Of a stretch of DNA of 33,615 bases, positions 6,972 to 16,015 are shown piece by piece; positions within the stretch are counted from its first letter, which is position 1; each line of letters opens with the position of its first letter. Source of the DNA: Lachnospiraceae bacterium (GTDB lineage: Bacteria; Bacillota; Clostridia; Lachnospirales; Lachnospiraceae); the NCBI GenBank assembly GCA_015057615.1, contig SVEA01000109.1, forward strand, positions 1 through 33,615, written 5' to 3'. The position numbers and the translations under genes were made by a program. The notes under the pieces were generated by a model. That model saw only the letters and a list, made by a program, of their open reading frames with translations, made no database searches and was not told the DNA's origin.

Positions 6972-8270
6972 TTATCGTTCTTCCTCCCAGAAGTTCTCCA
7001 GCATCAGCTTTTCCATCAACTCTGCAAACAGTGTGTTCGCCCATGCAAACCAAGATCTTGTATAATCCTCTGGCTTGCTCGGATCAAAGGATTCATGCAT
7101 ATAATTGCAGCCTGCATGCGTTTTTGCTATCATATCAAGGCAGGACAGGACCTCCTTACGGTCGGTCGAGGTCATTGCCTGCATTGTCAGACCGATATGC
7201 CATACATACCCGTGAGGCGTATGCGGACTTCCCACACCCTTTGCCAGATCTCCTTCAAAGTAATATGGATTATTCTTCGATAGAATGAATCTTCTGGTAT
7301 TTTGATAGAGCGGATGGGAAGCCTTCTGATATCCCAGATAAGGAATTGCAAGCAGACTCGGCGAGTTTGCATCATCCATCAGTACATGATTTCCCGCACC
7401 ATCCACCTCATAGGCATAGATTTTTCCATGAACCGGATGCTCTACTACCCCATATTCCTCAATTCCCTTCTCGATCTCTGCAGCAAGGCTGCAGAATTCC
7501 TTCGCAAGCTCTGCATCCTGATATACTTCCTTGCAAATTTCCTCGGCATAATGAAGTGCCACCACAGCCATCATATTGGACGGAATCAGATAGCCATAGA
7601 TACAGCGGTCATCGGAGGGTCGGAAGCCGGACCAGGTCATGCCAGTCGGTTTTATCGGGTTCCCCTTGCCATCACAGGGAAGGGTATCCGTCTCCACGCA
7701 GTCAAATCTATGAAAATGGTAGGAGGAACGCTCATGATCCTGCTCCGTGCGGAAAACCTCCTGAATATTCGTAAGCATGCGATAAAAGGTTTGATTAAAT
7801 ACATCCGTTTCTCCGGATTCCTTCCAGTATTGGTAAGCTAGGTACAGCGGTGCGCATAGGGAATCCACCTCATATTTTCGTTCCCATACATGATCATTTT
7901 TCTCTGTCTCATCCTTATACATATACCCTTTCTTATCCGCCTTCTCTTTGAACGCATTGGCATAGGGATCAATGCATACCAGCTCCGCCTGCTTATCGAT
8001 CACTCCCTTTATAATCTCTTTCAGATAAGCATCCTCCCTGGCATATTTCACGTAAGGATGCAGCTGTGCTGAGGAATCCCTGAGCCACATTGCCGGAATA
8101 TCTCCGGTAATTACAAAGAAACTCCCGTCCTCCAGCTTCTTTACTGTCGTTTCAATCGTATTTAAAAAGCATTGCTTTACGAGAGGTGCAAGCTCCGGAT
8201 ATGCCTTCTGATAAAAATCTTCCAGCGCATCCGCCTTTTTTATAAGAATATCAGGTATCTTCTTTAACAT
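6972..8270 (-). CDS. GH125 exo-alpha-1,6-mannosidase
   Basis: A 432-aa cytoplasmic glycoside hydrolase (no signal peptide), formerly DUF1237. It removes terminal alpha-1,6-linked mannose from mannans and N-glycans. GDIPAMWLRDSSAQLHPY near residue 55 is the family signature, and HVWERKYEVDSLC and WSGFRPSDDRCIYGY follow. The presumed catalytic base Glu393 lies in NYMHESF, the same number as in the characterised Clostridium perfringens enzyme as I recall it. The ATG at 8270 has GGGAG eight bases upstream and is preferred over an ATG at 8285. It sits just behind the GH38 gene with no room for a promoter, so the two are co-transcribed. It is the last gene of the mannan cluster. Confidence 0.93.
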   Translation of the reverse strand: MLKKIPDILIKKADALEDFYQKAYPELAPLVKQCFLNTIETTVKKLEDGSFFVITGDIPAMWLRDSSAQLHPYVKYAREDAYLKEIIKGVIDKQAELVCIDPYANAFKEKADKKGYMYKDETEKNDHVWERKYEVDSLCAPLYLAYQYWKESGETDVFNQTFYRMLTNIQEVFRTEQDHERSSYHFHRFDCVETDTLPCDGKGNPIKPTGMTWSGFRPSDDRCIYGYLIPSNMMAVVALHYAEEICKEVYQDAELAKEFCSLAAEIEKGIEEYGVVEHPVHGKIYAYEVDGAGNHVLMDDANSPSLLAIPYLGYQKASHPLYQNTRRFILSKNNPYYFEGDLAKGVGSPHTPHGYVWHIGLTMQAMTSTDRKEVLSCLDMIAKTHAGCNYMHESFDPSKPEDYTRSWFAWANTLFAELMEKLMLENFWEEER

Positions 8271-8291
8271 AGTGATATCTCCCATCTTTCG

Positions 8292-10808
8292 TTAATCTAG
8301 TTCTATTAATGTAGTCTCTGTAAGCTTCTCTTCCGCAACCGACAGGAAATAGGTCTTTATTTCAAATGCTTGAAAAGTTATCTTCTCCTGAATACGGTTA
8401 TTTAGAAGGGAAATTGTTGCTGTGGTGTCCGTACCCATGCTTTCATATAATCTTAAGATATATCCGTTCCTGTCCTCGCTTTGTTTCATTGCCGACAGGA
8501 TCACGCGCGGATTATCGATACGGATAAAGCCATTTTCATTATGGGGTATTTCCTCGTTCCCATAACCGGGAGGACAATAGGCAAAACCGTATGGCTCTTC
8601 ATTATAAGCCTGTGCCATGCGGTCAAGATACTTTCCGAGTTCTTCTTCCCTTCCTGCCGTGATTTTAAATTGATAATAGCGCTCTCCCTGCTCCATCCTG
8701 GGCGCCCATTGCTCCTCACGGAGAGCCTTTCCCATCACAGAGTCCGAAGCCGCATAGCCTGCGGACCGAAGCAGTGTAATTCCAAGCTCTCCCTCGGCAT
8801 AGCTTGCTCCATAGGTTCCCTTATTAAGGACAGCTAACGCACCGCCGGATGCTTTCTCATGCAGCATGACCCATTTCTGTGAAACCGTCTCTTCTCCGTG
8901 CTTTAGTGGCTCTCTGCCGAACATAATCTGACCGGTAAAATCATTTTCTGCCGAAGGTGTCAGGAGCATCAGCTTCAGGAATTGATTTTTCTCATGATTG
9001 AATACGCCAAGCTCAACCTCAAAATCGGTGCCTGTCTTCGGAAGCTGATACCTAAGATAAGCTTTGGAATTATGCATACCAAATACCGCTTCCACAGTAG
9101 TTCTTACTGCTCCGTCTTCTATGATGCGTACCGGAGCGATCACCCGATCCGTCAGCCCGCAGAAGTCGCTTCCCTCCTGGGGCAGCAGAAGCCTGAAATC
9201 TCTTCGCACATGGGATTCCTCCGCATGAATTCCCCAGGAATTATAGGTATCATCATAGGCGGCCAGCTGAAAACTCCCCTTTGCCAGGTAAACTTTTTTG
9301 TCAACCGAATACTCTTTGAGCAGTCCCGTCGTGGTATCTATGATTACCCGCATCCTACCGTTATCAAAGATATATTCCGGCTTGGACTGGATTTCCTGAT
9401 ATACCGGACGTTTTTCGACCGGATGGAAGAAAACATCCATACGGTTCATAGCCCCTGCCTTAAGCGTCGCCTGTACGACGACCTTCTTTCTCCAATCCAG
9501 ATTAAAATTACTGCATTCTTTTTCAGCCTGTGTAGGGATTCTTATTCCGTTCATTTCTGCTGCCGGATACATAAATTCGGTGGTCCAGTTTTGCTTCGGC
9601 AAACCGACTTCGCAGGCAAATACCCCGGTGATGTCATAGGGATGGGGATTGTAGAACAGGATGGTCGAACTGCCTTCCTTCACCCGCGGCTGTGTACTAG
9701 CGAGGGCAAGCGCAGCCAAGTGCTTCTCCCTTGAGACCAGCTCGAGGCCATGATCCAGCAAGCGTAGGGTATCCTCTTCCACATACGAGCTTCCCGAGCC
9801 CGGCAGTGCATCATGAAATTCACTGAAAAGAAGCGCTTTTACCGTTTCGTGAAATACATCCCTCGGATAGTGCCTTCCAAAGAGAAGCTCCGCCGCAGCT
9901 GCCATTTTCTCCGCAGAATACAGCTCATTCTCCAGGAGACGGTGTTTCTGCTTCACACGTATCTGTGAAGTGTAGCAGCCCGGAGCAACTGGATTAAGCC
10001 CCTCGGATACCCTCTTAAGTTCTCCCGGCAGCTGTTCACGCTCCGCAAAATACGCCTCCGGTGTGGAATGGAGGATATTATAATCCTCTGTATTTTCGAT
10101 ATACTTTGCCAGATCGGAAAGGTCCTTTCTTGACGGACCGCCGCCGTGATCCCCGACGCCCCACAGGAACATCGTCACCTCTTCCTCCTGCTTATCCGCA
10201 AGGAAGTTTTTTAATTCTTCGGCTGCCTGCCCCCATACAGAGTTATAATTTTCATCCGAGCGGTGTACAAGAACGGATGCGCCGGCAAATCCTTCCCAGA
10301 TAAAATCCTGCTCATCAAAATCATACCAATCCTTTGCCGGACGGCATATAATATAGGAGGTATAGCCTGCCTTCGTAAGAATTTGAACCAATCCTCTGGA
10401 ATGTCCGAAGGAATCAAAATTAATGGCGGTTTGCGGAACCTTATCAAATTCCTTTTTAAAGAACCGTCTTCCGACTTCGATATTCCGAATGATCGACTCC
10501 CCGGAGGGCATATTGCAGTCCGGCTGCAGATACCAGCCTCCCATGATATGCCATTTTCCTTCCCGAACCTTCGCTTTAATGCTTTCATAAAGTCTGCTGT
10601 CATTTTCCTTGGCCCATTCATACAGGATTGCTTCATTATGATTAAACAGGAAGCCCGGAAATTCCTCCGTCAGTTCTGCGGCGGTCCGAAAGGTTGACAA
10701 AGCTTCGGAACAGCCCTCCTGCCAACGCCAGAGCCATACAGGATCCAAGTGTGCATTTGCAATCAGATGAATATTCTTCTTATCGTTTTTGTTTTTTTGC
10801 TGTTCCAT
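8292..10808 (-). CDS. GH38 alpha-mannosidase
   Basis: An 838-aa protein of GH38, zinc-dependent retaining alpha-mannosidases acting on alpha-1,2/1,3/1,6 links. HLIANAHLDPVWLWRW carries two zinc ligands (H20, D22). NFDSFGHSRGL holds the presumed nucleophile D132, and LFSEFHDALPGSG holds a further zinc His. The C-terminal half is the beta-rich GH38 domain. No signal peptide, so it works on imported oligosaccharides. The ATG follows GAGGTAAAAGGG. Gaps to the neighbours are 44 bases upstream and about 20 downstream, consistent with one operon GH76-GH76-GH38-GH125. Exact linkage preference cannot be read from the sequence. Confidence 0.95.
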   Translation of the reverse strand: MEQQKNKNDKKNIHLIANAHLDPVWLWRWQEGCSEALSTFRTAAELTEEFPGFLFNHNEAILYEWAKENDSRLYESIKAKVREGKWHIMGGWYLQPDCNMPSGESIIRNIEVGRRFFKKEFDKVPQTAINFDSFGHSRGLVQILTKAGYTSYIICRPAKDWYDFDEQDFIWEGFAGASVLVHRSDENYNSVWGQAAEELKNFLADKQEEEVTMFLWGVGDHGGGPSRKDLSDLAKYIENTEDYNILHSTPEAYFAEREQLPGELKRVSEGLNPVAPGCYTSQIRVKQKHRLLENELYSAEKMAAAAELLFGRHYPRDVFHETVKALLFSEFHDALPGSGSSYVEEDTLRLLDHGLELVSREKHLAALALASTQPRVKEGSSTILFYNPHPYDITGVFACEVGLPKQNWTTEFMYPAAEMNGIRIPTQAEKECSNFNLDWRKKVVVQATLKAGAMNRMDVFFHPVEKRPVYQEIQSKPEYIFDNGRMRVIIDTTTGLLKEYSVDKKVYLAKGSFQLAAYDDTYNSWGIHAEESHVRRDFRLLLPQEGSDFCGLTDRVIAPVRIIEDGAVRTTVEAVFGMHNSKAYLRYQLPKTGTDFEVELGVFNHEKNQFLKLMLLTPSAENDFTGQIMFGREPLKHGEETVSQKWVMLHEKASGGALAVLNKGTYGASYAEGELGITLLRSAGYAASDSVMGKALREEQWAPRMEQGERYYQFKITAGREEELGKYLDRMAQAYNEEPYGFAYCPPGYGNEEIPHNENGFIRIDNPRVILSAMKQSEDRNGYILRLYESMGTDTTATISLLNNRIQEKITFQAFEIKTYFLSVAEEKLTETTLIELD

Positions 10809-10852
10809 CCCTTTTACCTCATTTCTACGTAGCTTTTGCTTCCATCTCGTAA

Positions 10853-12052
10853 TTACTCTATCTCATACGGGCAGTTGATCAGCATGGAAACTGCGGCGGA
10901 ACAACCCCAGGCGGAATAGAACGCATCCTCTGTTTTCATATTAAACTGTGTCCACATAATTCCCTTCGAATTCCGGTTATTCCAAGCCGTCAACGCATTT
11001 TGCCTGAGCCAGTCCGTATACTGCTCCTCACCGCACGCACGAACGAATTTGCCCATCCATCTGGCAAGGATTCCTTTAAAGCCCGGAAGATCATTGCCTT
11101 CCCCTTCCGTATTCATTACCTGTCCTGAGAACATGGTATTTACCGTGTAATCCGCGGCAAGCTTAGCATCCTGCAGATAGGCTTCCTCGCCATAGAACTG
11201 ATACAACAGGGTAGCTGCTCCGATAAAGGTTCCCTGATTATAGGTCGAACACCACTGGTTAATTCCTGTCTCCAGATCATAGGCATCAAATACCGCACCG
11301 GTCGGACCGAATAAGTTTTCCTTTTCCCATTGATAGATTTTCACGGCTTTATCATAATATTCCTCCCTCCCGGAAGCTTTCCCCAGAAGGCATGCCGCTA
11401 TGACCGCCGGTGCATTAATACAGGAATTCTTTGTCTTATTTTCTGTCTTCCAGAACAGTCCGCCGCCCAGATCTTCACTCCATGCACGGTCAAATACAAT
11501 GTTAAAATGCTTTTCTGCCATCGTAAGATATTTCGTATCCTTCGTAGCTTCATAAGCTCTGGCACATCCAATGGTCATCCACATGATATCATCATTAAAA
11601 TCATTATAGGACCAGTCTTCTCCATGCTTTGCAAGAAAGCCCCGGTACATCTCATCGATCAAAGCAAGATAATCCGCATCTCCAGTGCACTCATAGGCAT
11701 CTATCACGATTTCAAAGATTTCCGCCTGCTGCCAGAAGTCCTCACCGGCAATATAACCTCCCTTCTCCTCTATAATGTAAAAGCTGGACAAAAAGCTATC
11801 CAGCGCTGTTTTTGCCATATCCATAGTCAACTCAGCCGCTTCCTTTCGCTCCTTACTTGTATTCTCCGGTGCGGATGGTGCTTTCTCCATCGTCCTATCC
11901 GTGTTCGCACTTTCCTCTGATCTCTCCCGGCTGCCTTTGTCCTCTTCTGCTATAATATAGCAGAGAGCAAAAATGATCAACAGTAAGAGGGCACCGAAGC
12001 CTATCTTGATTTTTCTTTTCCTGTTCCGATTTTTATACGTATGCTCTGACAT
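10853..12052 (-). CDS. Membrane-anchored GH76 endo-alpha-1,6-mannanase
   Basis: A 399-aa protein. A basic N-terminus (RNRKRK) is followed by a hydrophobic segment at about 16-35 and a Ser/Glu-rich linker to about 70, then a GH76 (alpha/alpha)6-barrel. The adjacent aspartates D154-D155 in NDFNDDIMWMTIG match the GH76 catalytic pair. Other marks are GGGLFWKTENKTKNSCINAP and STYNQGTFIGAATLLYQFYG. There is no lipobox, so it is probably anchored by an uncleaved helix and faces outside. It would cut the alpha-1,6-mannan backbone at the cell surface and feed the ABC importer. It is flanked by a second, soluble GH76 30 bases upstream. Confidence 0.9.
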   Translation of the reverse strand: MSEHTYKNRNRKRKIKIGFGALLLLIIFALCYIIAEEDKGSRERSEESANTDRTMEKAPSAPENTSKERKEAAELTMDMAKTALDSFLSSFYIIEEKGGYIAGEDFWQQAEIFEIVIDAYECTGDADYLALIDEMYRGFLAKHGEDWSYNDFNDDIMWMTIGCARAYEATKDTKYLTMAEKHFNIVFDRAWSEDLGGGLFWKTENKTKNSCINAPAVIAACLLGKASGREEYYDKAVKIYQWEKENLFGPTGAVFDAYDLETGINQWCSTYNQGTFIGAATLLYQFYGEEAYLQDAKLAADYTVNTMFSGQVMNTEGEGNDLPGFKGILARWMGKFVRACGEEQYTDWLRQNALTAWNNRNSKGIMWTQFNMKTEDAFYSAWGCSAAVSMLINCPYEIE

Positions 12053-12082
12053 ATCCCCATCCTTCCTAAAGGCTTAGGAATC

Positions 12083-13102
12083 CTAGCGCAACCTTACTGC
12101 AGCTTCCAAAAGCATTATTCCACTTAAATGCTGCGCCAAATCAACACTTTCCCGTTCTTTTTTCTCCCAGCTTCCGCCAATCAGTCCGTTTTCATTCATA
12201 CCTTTTTCTATCACGCAATGAGCATTGAACAAAATCATTTCCTTCATATCCTTAAGCTCCGGACATACCTCGATTAAAAGGTAGAGATAACGGATAAAAA
12301 TACCTTTAAATAAGCCGCAGTCATCCACTCCCTCATAAGGGAGAACACCTTCATGGGCATCTGCAAAAAAGCGCTTTGCCTCGCGCGCTATCTTCACCGC
12401 AGTATCCAGGGTCTCCTTCGACCCATTTATCTTATAAAGCTCCACCAAAGCTCCGATCACAACACCGGGATTATACGTATAATTCCACTCGTAGTCGATC
12501 TTTCCGTCACCCAGACGGTTCTTGCCGTCCCATACCATCCCGCTGACTGGATCCACCAGATTTTTAATATTCCAATCCAGAATCTTGGTACCCCAATGAA
12601 GATCCTCCTCTGCATGAAACCGCTGATAGAGGCGGAAAGCAAGAATGGCTGCCGGCGCATTCGCCGGAGTATTCTTATAATCTGTCTGATCCTTTTTCCA
12701 TGCCATTCCTCCGCCCATCTGCTCATTCCAAGCTGTCTTAATGTCCTCCCACAAATGCAGCACCTGCTCTTTGTAAGTTTCCTCACCGGTCGCGTCCCAG
12801 AGCCTTAATTGGGCAAGCGCCATCCATTCCATATCATCATACCAGTTATGAAGAAATGTCTGTCCATTCATGGTAAAGGTTCCGATGTATTCCTTCTTGA
12901 TCTTTGTCAAATACTCCGGATCACTGGTACGGACATATCCGTCTATCAGGCAATCCAAAGCATGGGCGTGCCACCAGTAGATCCAGTTCTCCGTCTCACG
13001 CACGGGATAATGATTTTGTAAAACCCCTTCTTGTTCCTCCCAAAAATATTGAAATAGGCTGTTCTGCGCCTTGTCGCAATACTCCGTTAATGTTAAATTC
13101 AT
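12083..13102 (-). CDS. Cytoplasmic GH76-family mannanase
   Basis: A 339-aa protein of the same family as the next gene but without a signal or anchor. The catalytic pair is D89-D90 in HNWYDDMEWMAL; GGGMAWKKDQTDYKNTPANAP and YTYNPGVVIGALVELY are further family marks. I choose the ATG at 13102, with AGAAGGG nine bases upstream; other in-frame starts (ATG 13111, TTG 13156) have poorer or overlapping ribosome binding sites. Lack of a signal indicates action on imported alpha-1,6-mannooligosaccharides. It is the first gene downstream of the four-hairpin repeat and may be transcribed by read-through from the ABC genes or from an unseen promoter in 13103-13280. Confidence 0.88.
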   Translation of the reverse strand: MNLTLTEYCDKAQNSLFQYFWEEQEGVLQNHYPVRETENWIYWWHAHALDCLIDGYVRTSDPEYLTKIKKEYIGTFTMNGQTFLHNWYDDMEWMALAQLRLWDATGEETYKEQVLHLWEDIKTAWNEQMGGGMAWKKDQTDYKNTPANAPAAILAFRLYQRFHAEEDLHWGTKILDWNIKNLVDPVSGMVWDGKNRLGDGKIDYEWNYTYNPGVVIGALVELYKINGSKETLDTAVKIAREAKRFFADAHEGVLPYEGVDDCGLFKGIFIRYLYLLIEVCPELKDMKEMILFNAHCVIEKGMNENGLIGGSWEKKERESVDLAQHLSGIMLLEAAVRLR

Positions 13103-13278
13103 GTCCTGCATCCCTTCTAATAAAATACGATCCAACAACTTCATCCATTTTCTCAATTTATGCCATGTGTTCTAAGTACCAATGACTTCAAACAGTTCAT
13201 ATTAAAATATTACTTCTTATTACTTAAGTTTTTCCTTGGTTGTTAGATGGCTTAACCCTCATGCCCTGATATAATCCT

Positions 13279-13453
13279 AGTAGCAAAGAGTTTGCCTTTG
13301 CAAACTCTCGCGCCGAGCCCGTTCTGCTACAGTCAGATAAATACCTTACGAATACATGTTTCAAGTATTCGTTACGTGCTGAGTGCGTCATCCCAATGCG
13401 AACTATGTTCGCATGGAGTTTTTTGTCGTATAGGACACACTCCTATACGATAA
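13279..13453. repeat. Four-hairpin interspersed repeat, copy A
   Basis: About 175 bases, very similar to 17215-17392 in the same orientation. The hairpins are AGAGTTTGC/GCAAACTCT (13287-13308), CGAATAC/GTATTCG (13349-13371), ATGCGAAC-tat-GTTCGCAT (13396-13414) and TCGTATAGGA/TCCTATACGA (13426-13450). Non-paired linkers such as CGTGCTGAGTGCGTCATCCC are equally conserved. It lies between the binding-protein gene and the GH76 gene. No coding frame is kept. Confidence 0.85.
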
Positions 13454-13458
13454 ATAAA

Positions 13459-13539
13459 GATGATGCAGCCTCCTGCAAAGACAGTCTGTAGCAGTATAAA
13501 AATAGGCTATCGGATTGCACTCCCGGATTCCGCATCATC
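13459..13539 (-). terminator. Possible terminator after the binding-protein gene
   Basis: GATGATGC (13459-13466) and GCATCATC (13532-13539) form an 8-base stem with a long, itself partly paired loop. On the minus strand the 3' arm is followed by TTTATTTAT. It begins about 20 bases beyond the binding-protein stop. The long loop makes it weaker than the other terminators in the window; it could attenuate the glycosidase genes relative to the transporter. Confidence 0.45.
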
Positions 13540-13557
13540 CTTTTATCTTCTATTGAA

Positions 13558-14892
13558 TTATTGTGCTGCCTCTGCCAGGATACTGTCTCCCTGTGACTGG
13601 GCATTGGACAGCGCCTCTTTGGCACTGATTTCTCCTGCTACATACTTCTGTAATTGAGGAATGAGTGCCAGACCCTCAACATCGGAGTAACCCGGTACCT
13701 TCGAACGGATCGTCGCGTAGTCCATCGTCTCGGTAAATACCTTTAGAATTTCATCGTTCGTAAAGTAAGGATCCGCTGCCGCATTTCTATTTGCAGGAAG
13801 ATTACCGCTGATCTTAGCAAATTCCACCTCACTGGACGGCTGCATGGTCCACCACTGAACAAATTCCCAAGCAGCCTCCGTATGTTGGGCTTTGTTCGGA
13901 ATAACCAATCCAAATCCACCCATCATGGCTGACTTTGCACCATTTGGTCCTTCCGGCTGACTGATTACACCAAAATCCAAGCCGGCATCCTTATAGCTCT
14001 GTAAGGTCCAAGGTCCGTTAAAGGTCATGGCAACCTTACCTGCTTTGAAACCGTCTCCACCGAAGGCATCTTCAAATCCCAATTCATATACCTTATCCTT
14101 GTTGAGCAATTGATCCCAATAAGCTAGTACATCCAGACCTGCCTGCGTATTGAATGCAGTTTTTGCAGGAGTTGCTGAATCATCAATCATCTTGCCGCCT
14201 GCCTGCTGGATCCAGTTATTAAACAAACCAACATCCCTTAAGGAGAATCCGGACTGAACCAGCTTATCCCCGTCTCTCTTCGTTAGCTTGATGGCAGCCT
14301 GACGAAGGCTTTCCCAATCGGTAATGCTTGCCGGATCCACACCAGCATCCGCGAACATCTCCTTATTATAGAACAGGATTCGTGAATCCACGGTCAGCGG
14401 AATACCGTATAATTTGCCGTCATAGGTCAATTCATCAACTGCGGGCGCATAAAACTGGGACATATCCAGACCATCCTGCTGTACCAGATCGTCCAGAGAA
14501 GTAAGTGCCCCCTTCGGAGCATAGACACCGGTATTAAAACGGTCCCATAAAACTACATCAGGCGCCTGGTTACTTACAATCGCAGTCAGCAGCTTTTCCT
14601 CCAAGCTGTCCTGTACCGTATAGGTAACATGGATTTTATCCTGGGATTCATTGTAAGCCTTTAATTGCGCCTCCAGCTGTCCCACCTGGTCGCCGCCCCA
14701 GGAACCCCACATGGTCACTTCTGTAACTTCGCTGCTGCCGTTTGGTGTTTCGTCATTACCCGTATCCGCAGGTGTCTTATCCTTGGATGCATCCCCGGAT
14801 TGCGAGCAGCCTGCCGCAAGTCCCATTACCAGTATCATTGCCAGCATGAGTGCCGATGTCTTTTTGAAGCCGTTACTTAAGATTTTTCTCAT
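13558..14892 (-). CDS. ABC sugar transporter, substrate-binding lipoprotein
   Basis: A 444-aa extracytoplasmic solute-binding protein of the family-1 (carbohydrate, CUT1) type. The signal peptide ends in a lipobox, GLAAGC, with lipidated Cys29. A linker rich in Asp/Thr/Ser follows to about residue 55, then EVTMWGSWGG, APDVVLWDRFNTGVYAPKGAL, GIPLTVDSRILFYNKEMFADAG and WEFVQWWTM, all typical of sugar-binding proteins. The ATG follows GAGGAGG. Its two permeases are encoded upstream, and mannan-active enzymes follow. Likely ligand: mannooligosaccharides (from context). No ATPase gene is present, so a shared MsmK/UgpC-type ATPase is expected elsewhere. Confidence 0.93.
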   Translation of the reverse strand: MRKILSNGFKKTSALMLAMILVMGLAAGCSQSGDASKDKTPADTGNDETPNGSSEVTEVTMWGSWGGDQVGQLEAQLKAYNESQDKIHVTYTVQDSLEEKLLTAIVSNQAPDVVLWDRFNTGVYAPKGALTSLDDLVQQDGLDMSQFYAPAVDELTYDGKLYGIPLTVDSRILFYNKEMFADAGVDPASITDWESLRQAAIKLTKRDGDKLVQSGFSLRDVGLFNNWIQQAGGKMIDDSATPAKTAFNTQAGLDVLAYWDQLLNKDKVYELGFEDAFGGDGFKAGKVAMTFNGPWTLQSYKDAGLDFGVISQPEGPNGAKSAMMGGFGLVIPNKAQHTEAAWEFVQWWTMQPSSEVEFAKISGNLPANRNAAADPYFTNDEILKVFTETMDYATIRSKVPGYSDVEGLALIPQLQKYVAGEISAKEALSNAQSQGDSILAEAAQ

Positions 14893-15008
14893 AGTAAATC
14901 CTCCTCTTTATTCAAGCACGAATGAATTCGCACTTGTATTATTAATTCGTTTTTTACGAATTGTTACCATGCTATCTGTTTTCAATTTTATATGGATCGC
15001 AATACCTT

Positions 15009-15137
15009 CGCTCGCTTATTTTCTCTAGTCTGTTCCGGTTTCTTTGCTCTCGCTTGCTCCGGTTCTTTGTTCTCGCCTAGTTGCTCTCGCTTGTTCCGCT
15101 TTCTTTGCTCTCGCTTATTGCTTTCGTTTGTTCCGGT
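15009..15137. repeat. Imperfect 23-24-bp tandem repeats between permease and binding-protein genes
   Basis: The unit, about TGTTCCGGTTTCTTTGCTCT plus CGCT, occurs at 15031-15054, 15055-15077 and 15092-15115. Partial copies lie at 15009-15030, 15082-15091 and from 15129 on. The array starts right at the permease stop and ends about 115 bases before the binding-protein ATG. It gives purine-rich RNA (GCGAGAGCAAAGAAA motifs) in the operon transcript. The other 110 bases of the gap hold a small AATTCGT/ACGAATT hairpin (14944-14962). Confidence 0.7.
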
Positions 15138-16004
15138 TTATTTATTCCCGGTGAATGCAATCCCCTGGATATAGTATTTCTGTGCAACGATAAAGATCAG
15201 TATGGTCGGCAAGGTGGCAATCACCGTTCCCGCCATAAGAGGTCCGAACATGGTGTTATATTGGTATTGGAACGTGGACAGACCTACCTGGATCGTCATC
15301 ATTTCCTTAGAGTTAAGGACAATCATCGGCCACATGAAGGAATTCCAACCTGCTTGAAAAGTCATAATTCCCAAGGTGATCGCAGCAGGCTTGATTAACG
15401 GCAGATAGATCTGCCAAAAAACCCGAAATTCACTGCATCCGTCAACCCTTGCCGCCTCTGCCAGATCATCCGGCAGTGTTTCAAAGAACTGCTTCATAAA
15501 GAATACTGCAAATGCACCGCACGCTCCCGGTAATACGATCGCCGAATAATGATTGATAAATCCGCTTCCACCCTGTCCTAAAATATTATTTCCGCCAACC
15601 AAAGGAAAATATTTTAATACCAGAAACTGAGGAATCATCGTTACGATCCCGGGGATCATCATGGAGGACAGCAGGATGGCGAAAGAGATCTTCCTGCCCT
15701 TAAATTTCATCTTCGCATAGGAATAGCCGGCTAAGGAGCCTAGAAATATATTCGTTATTACACCAGTAACTGCCAGTATCAATGAATTCATAAAATACCG
15801 GAGAAACGGAATTGTCTGAAACACCTTTGCGTAATTATTCAGCGAGTAATTTTCCGACAGCAGAGAAAGTGATTTGGAATAAATCTCCCCCTCGGGCTTT
15901 AGGGATGTGGCAATCATCCACAGAAACGGATACACCGTTACCGTCGCAATACAGACTGCGACAACATACCATAGAACATTCCGCAAATTTTTTCTCACCT
16001 TCAT
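15138..16004 (-). CDS. ABC sugar transporter permease, MalG type
   Basis: A 288-aa inner-membrane permease with six predicted helices. The EAA loop that docks the ATPase reads EAARVDGCSEFRVFWQIYLP at about residue 190. The N-terminal YPFLWMIATSLKPEGEIY and C-terminal YIQGIAFTGNK are typical of MalG/CUT1 partners. The ATG follows AGGAGG with normal spacing. It is 11 bases behind the MalF-type permease, so the two are co-translated. The coding end runs into the 24-bp repeat array. Confidence 0.94.
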   Translation of the reverse strand: MKVRKNLRNVLWYVVAVCIATVTVYPFLWMIATSLKPEGEIYSKSLSLLSENYSLNNYAKVFQTIPFLRYFMNSLILAVTGVITNIFLGSLAGYSYAKMKFKGRKISFAILLSSMMIPGIVTMIPQFLVLKYFPLVGGNNILGQGGSGFINHYSAIVLPGACGAFAVFFMKQFFETLPDDLAEAARVDGCSEFRVFWQIYLPLIKPAAITLGIMTFQAGWNSFMWPMIVLNSKEMMTIQVGLSTFQYQYNTMFGPLMAGTVIATLPTILIFIVAQKYYIQGIAFTGNK

Positions 16005-16015
16005 ACCATATCCTC

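Noticed and set aside
8481-10697. Several 70-250-codon frames opposite the GH38 gene
   Set aside because: They are antisense shadows of a gene with complete family motifs.
14992-15398. Leu/Ser-rich plus-strand frames near 15 kb
   Set aside because: They are translations of the 24-bp tandem repeat and the antisense of a clear MalG-type gene.
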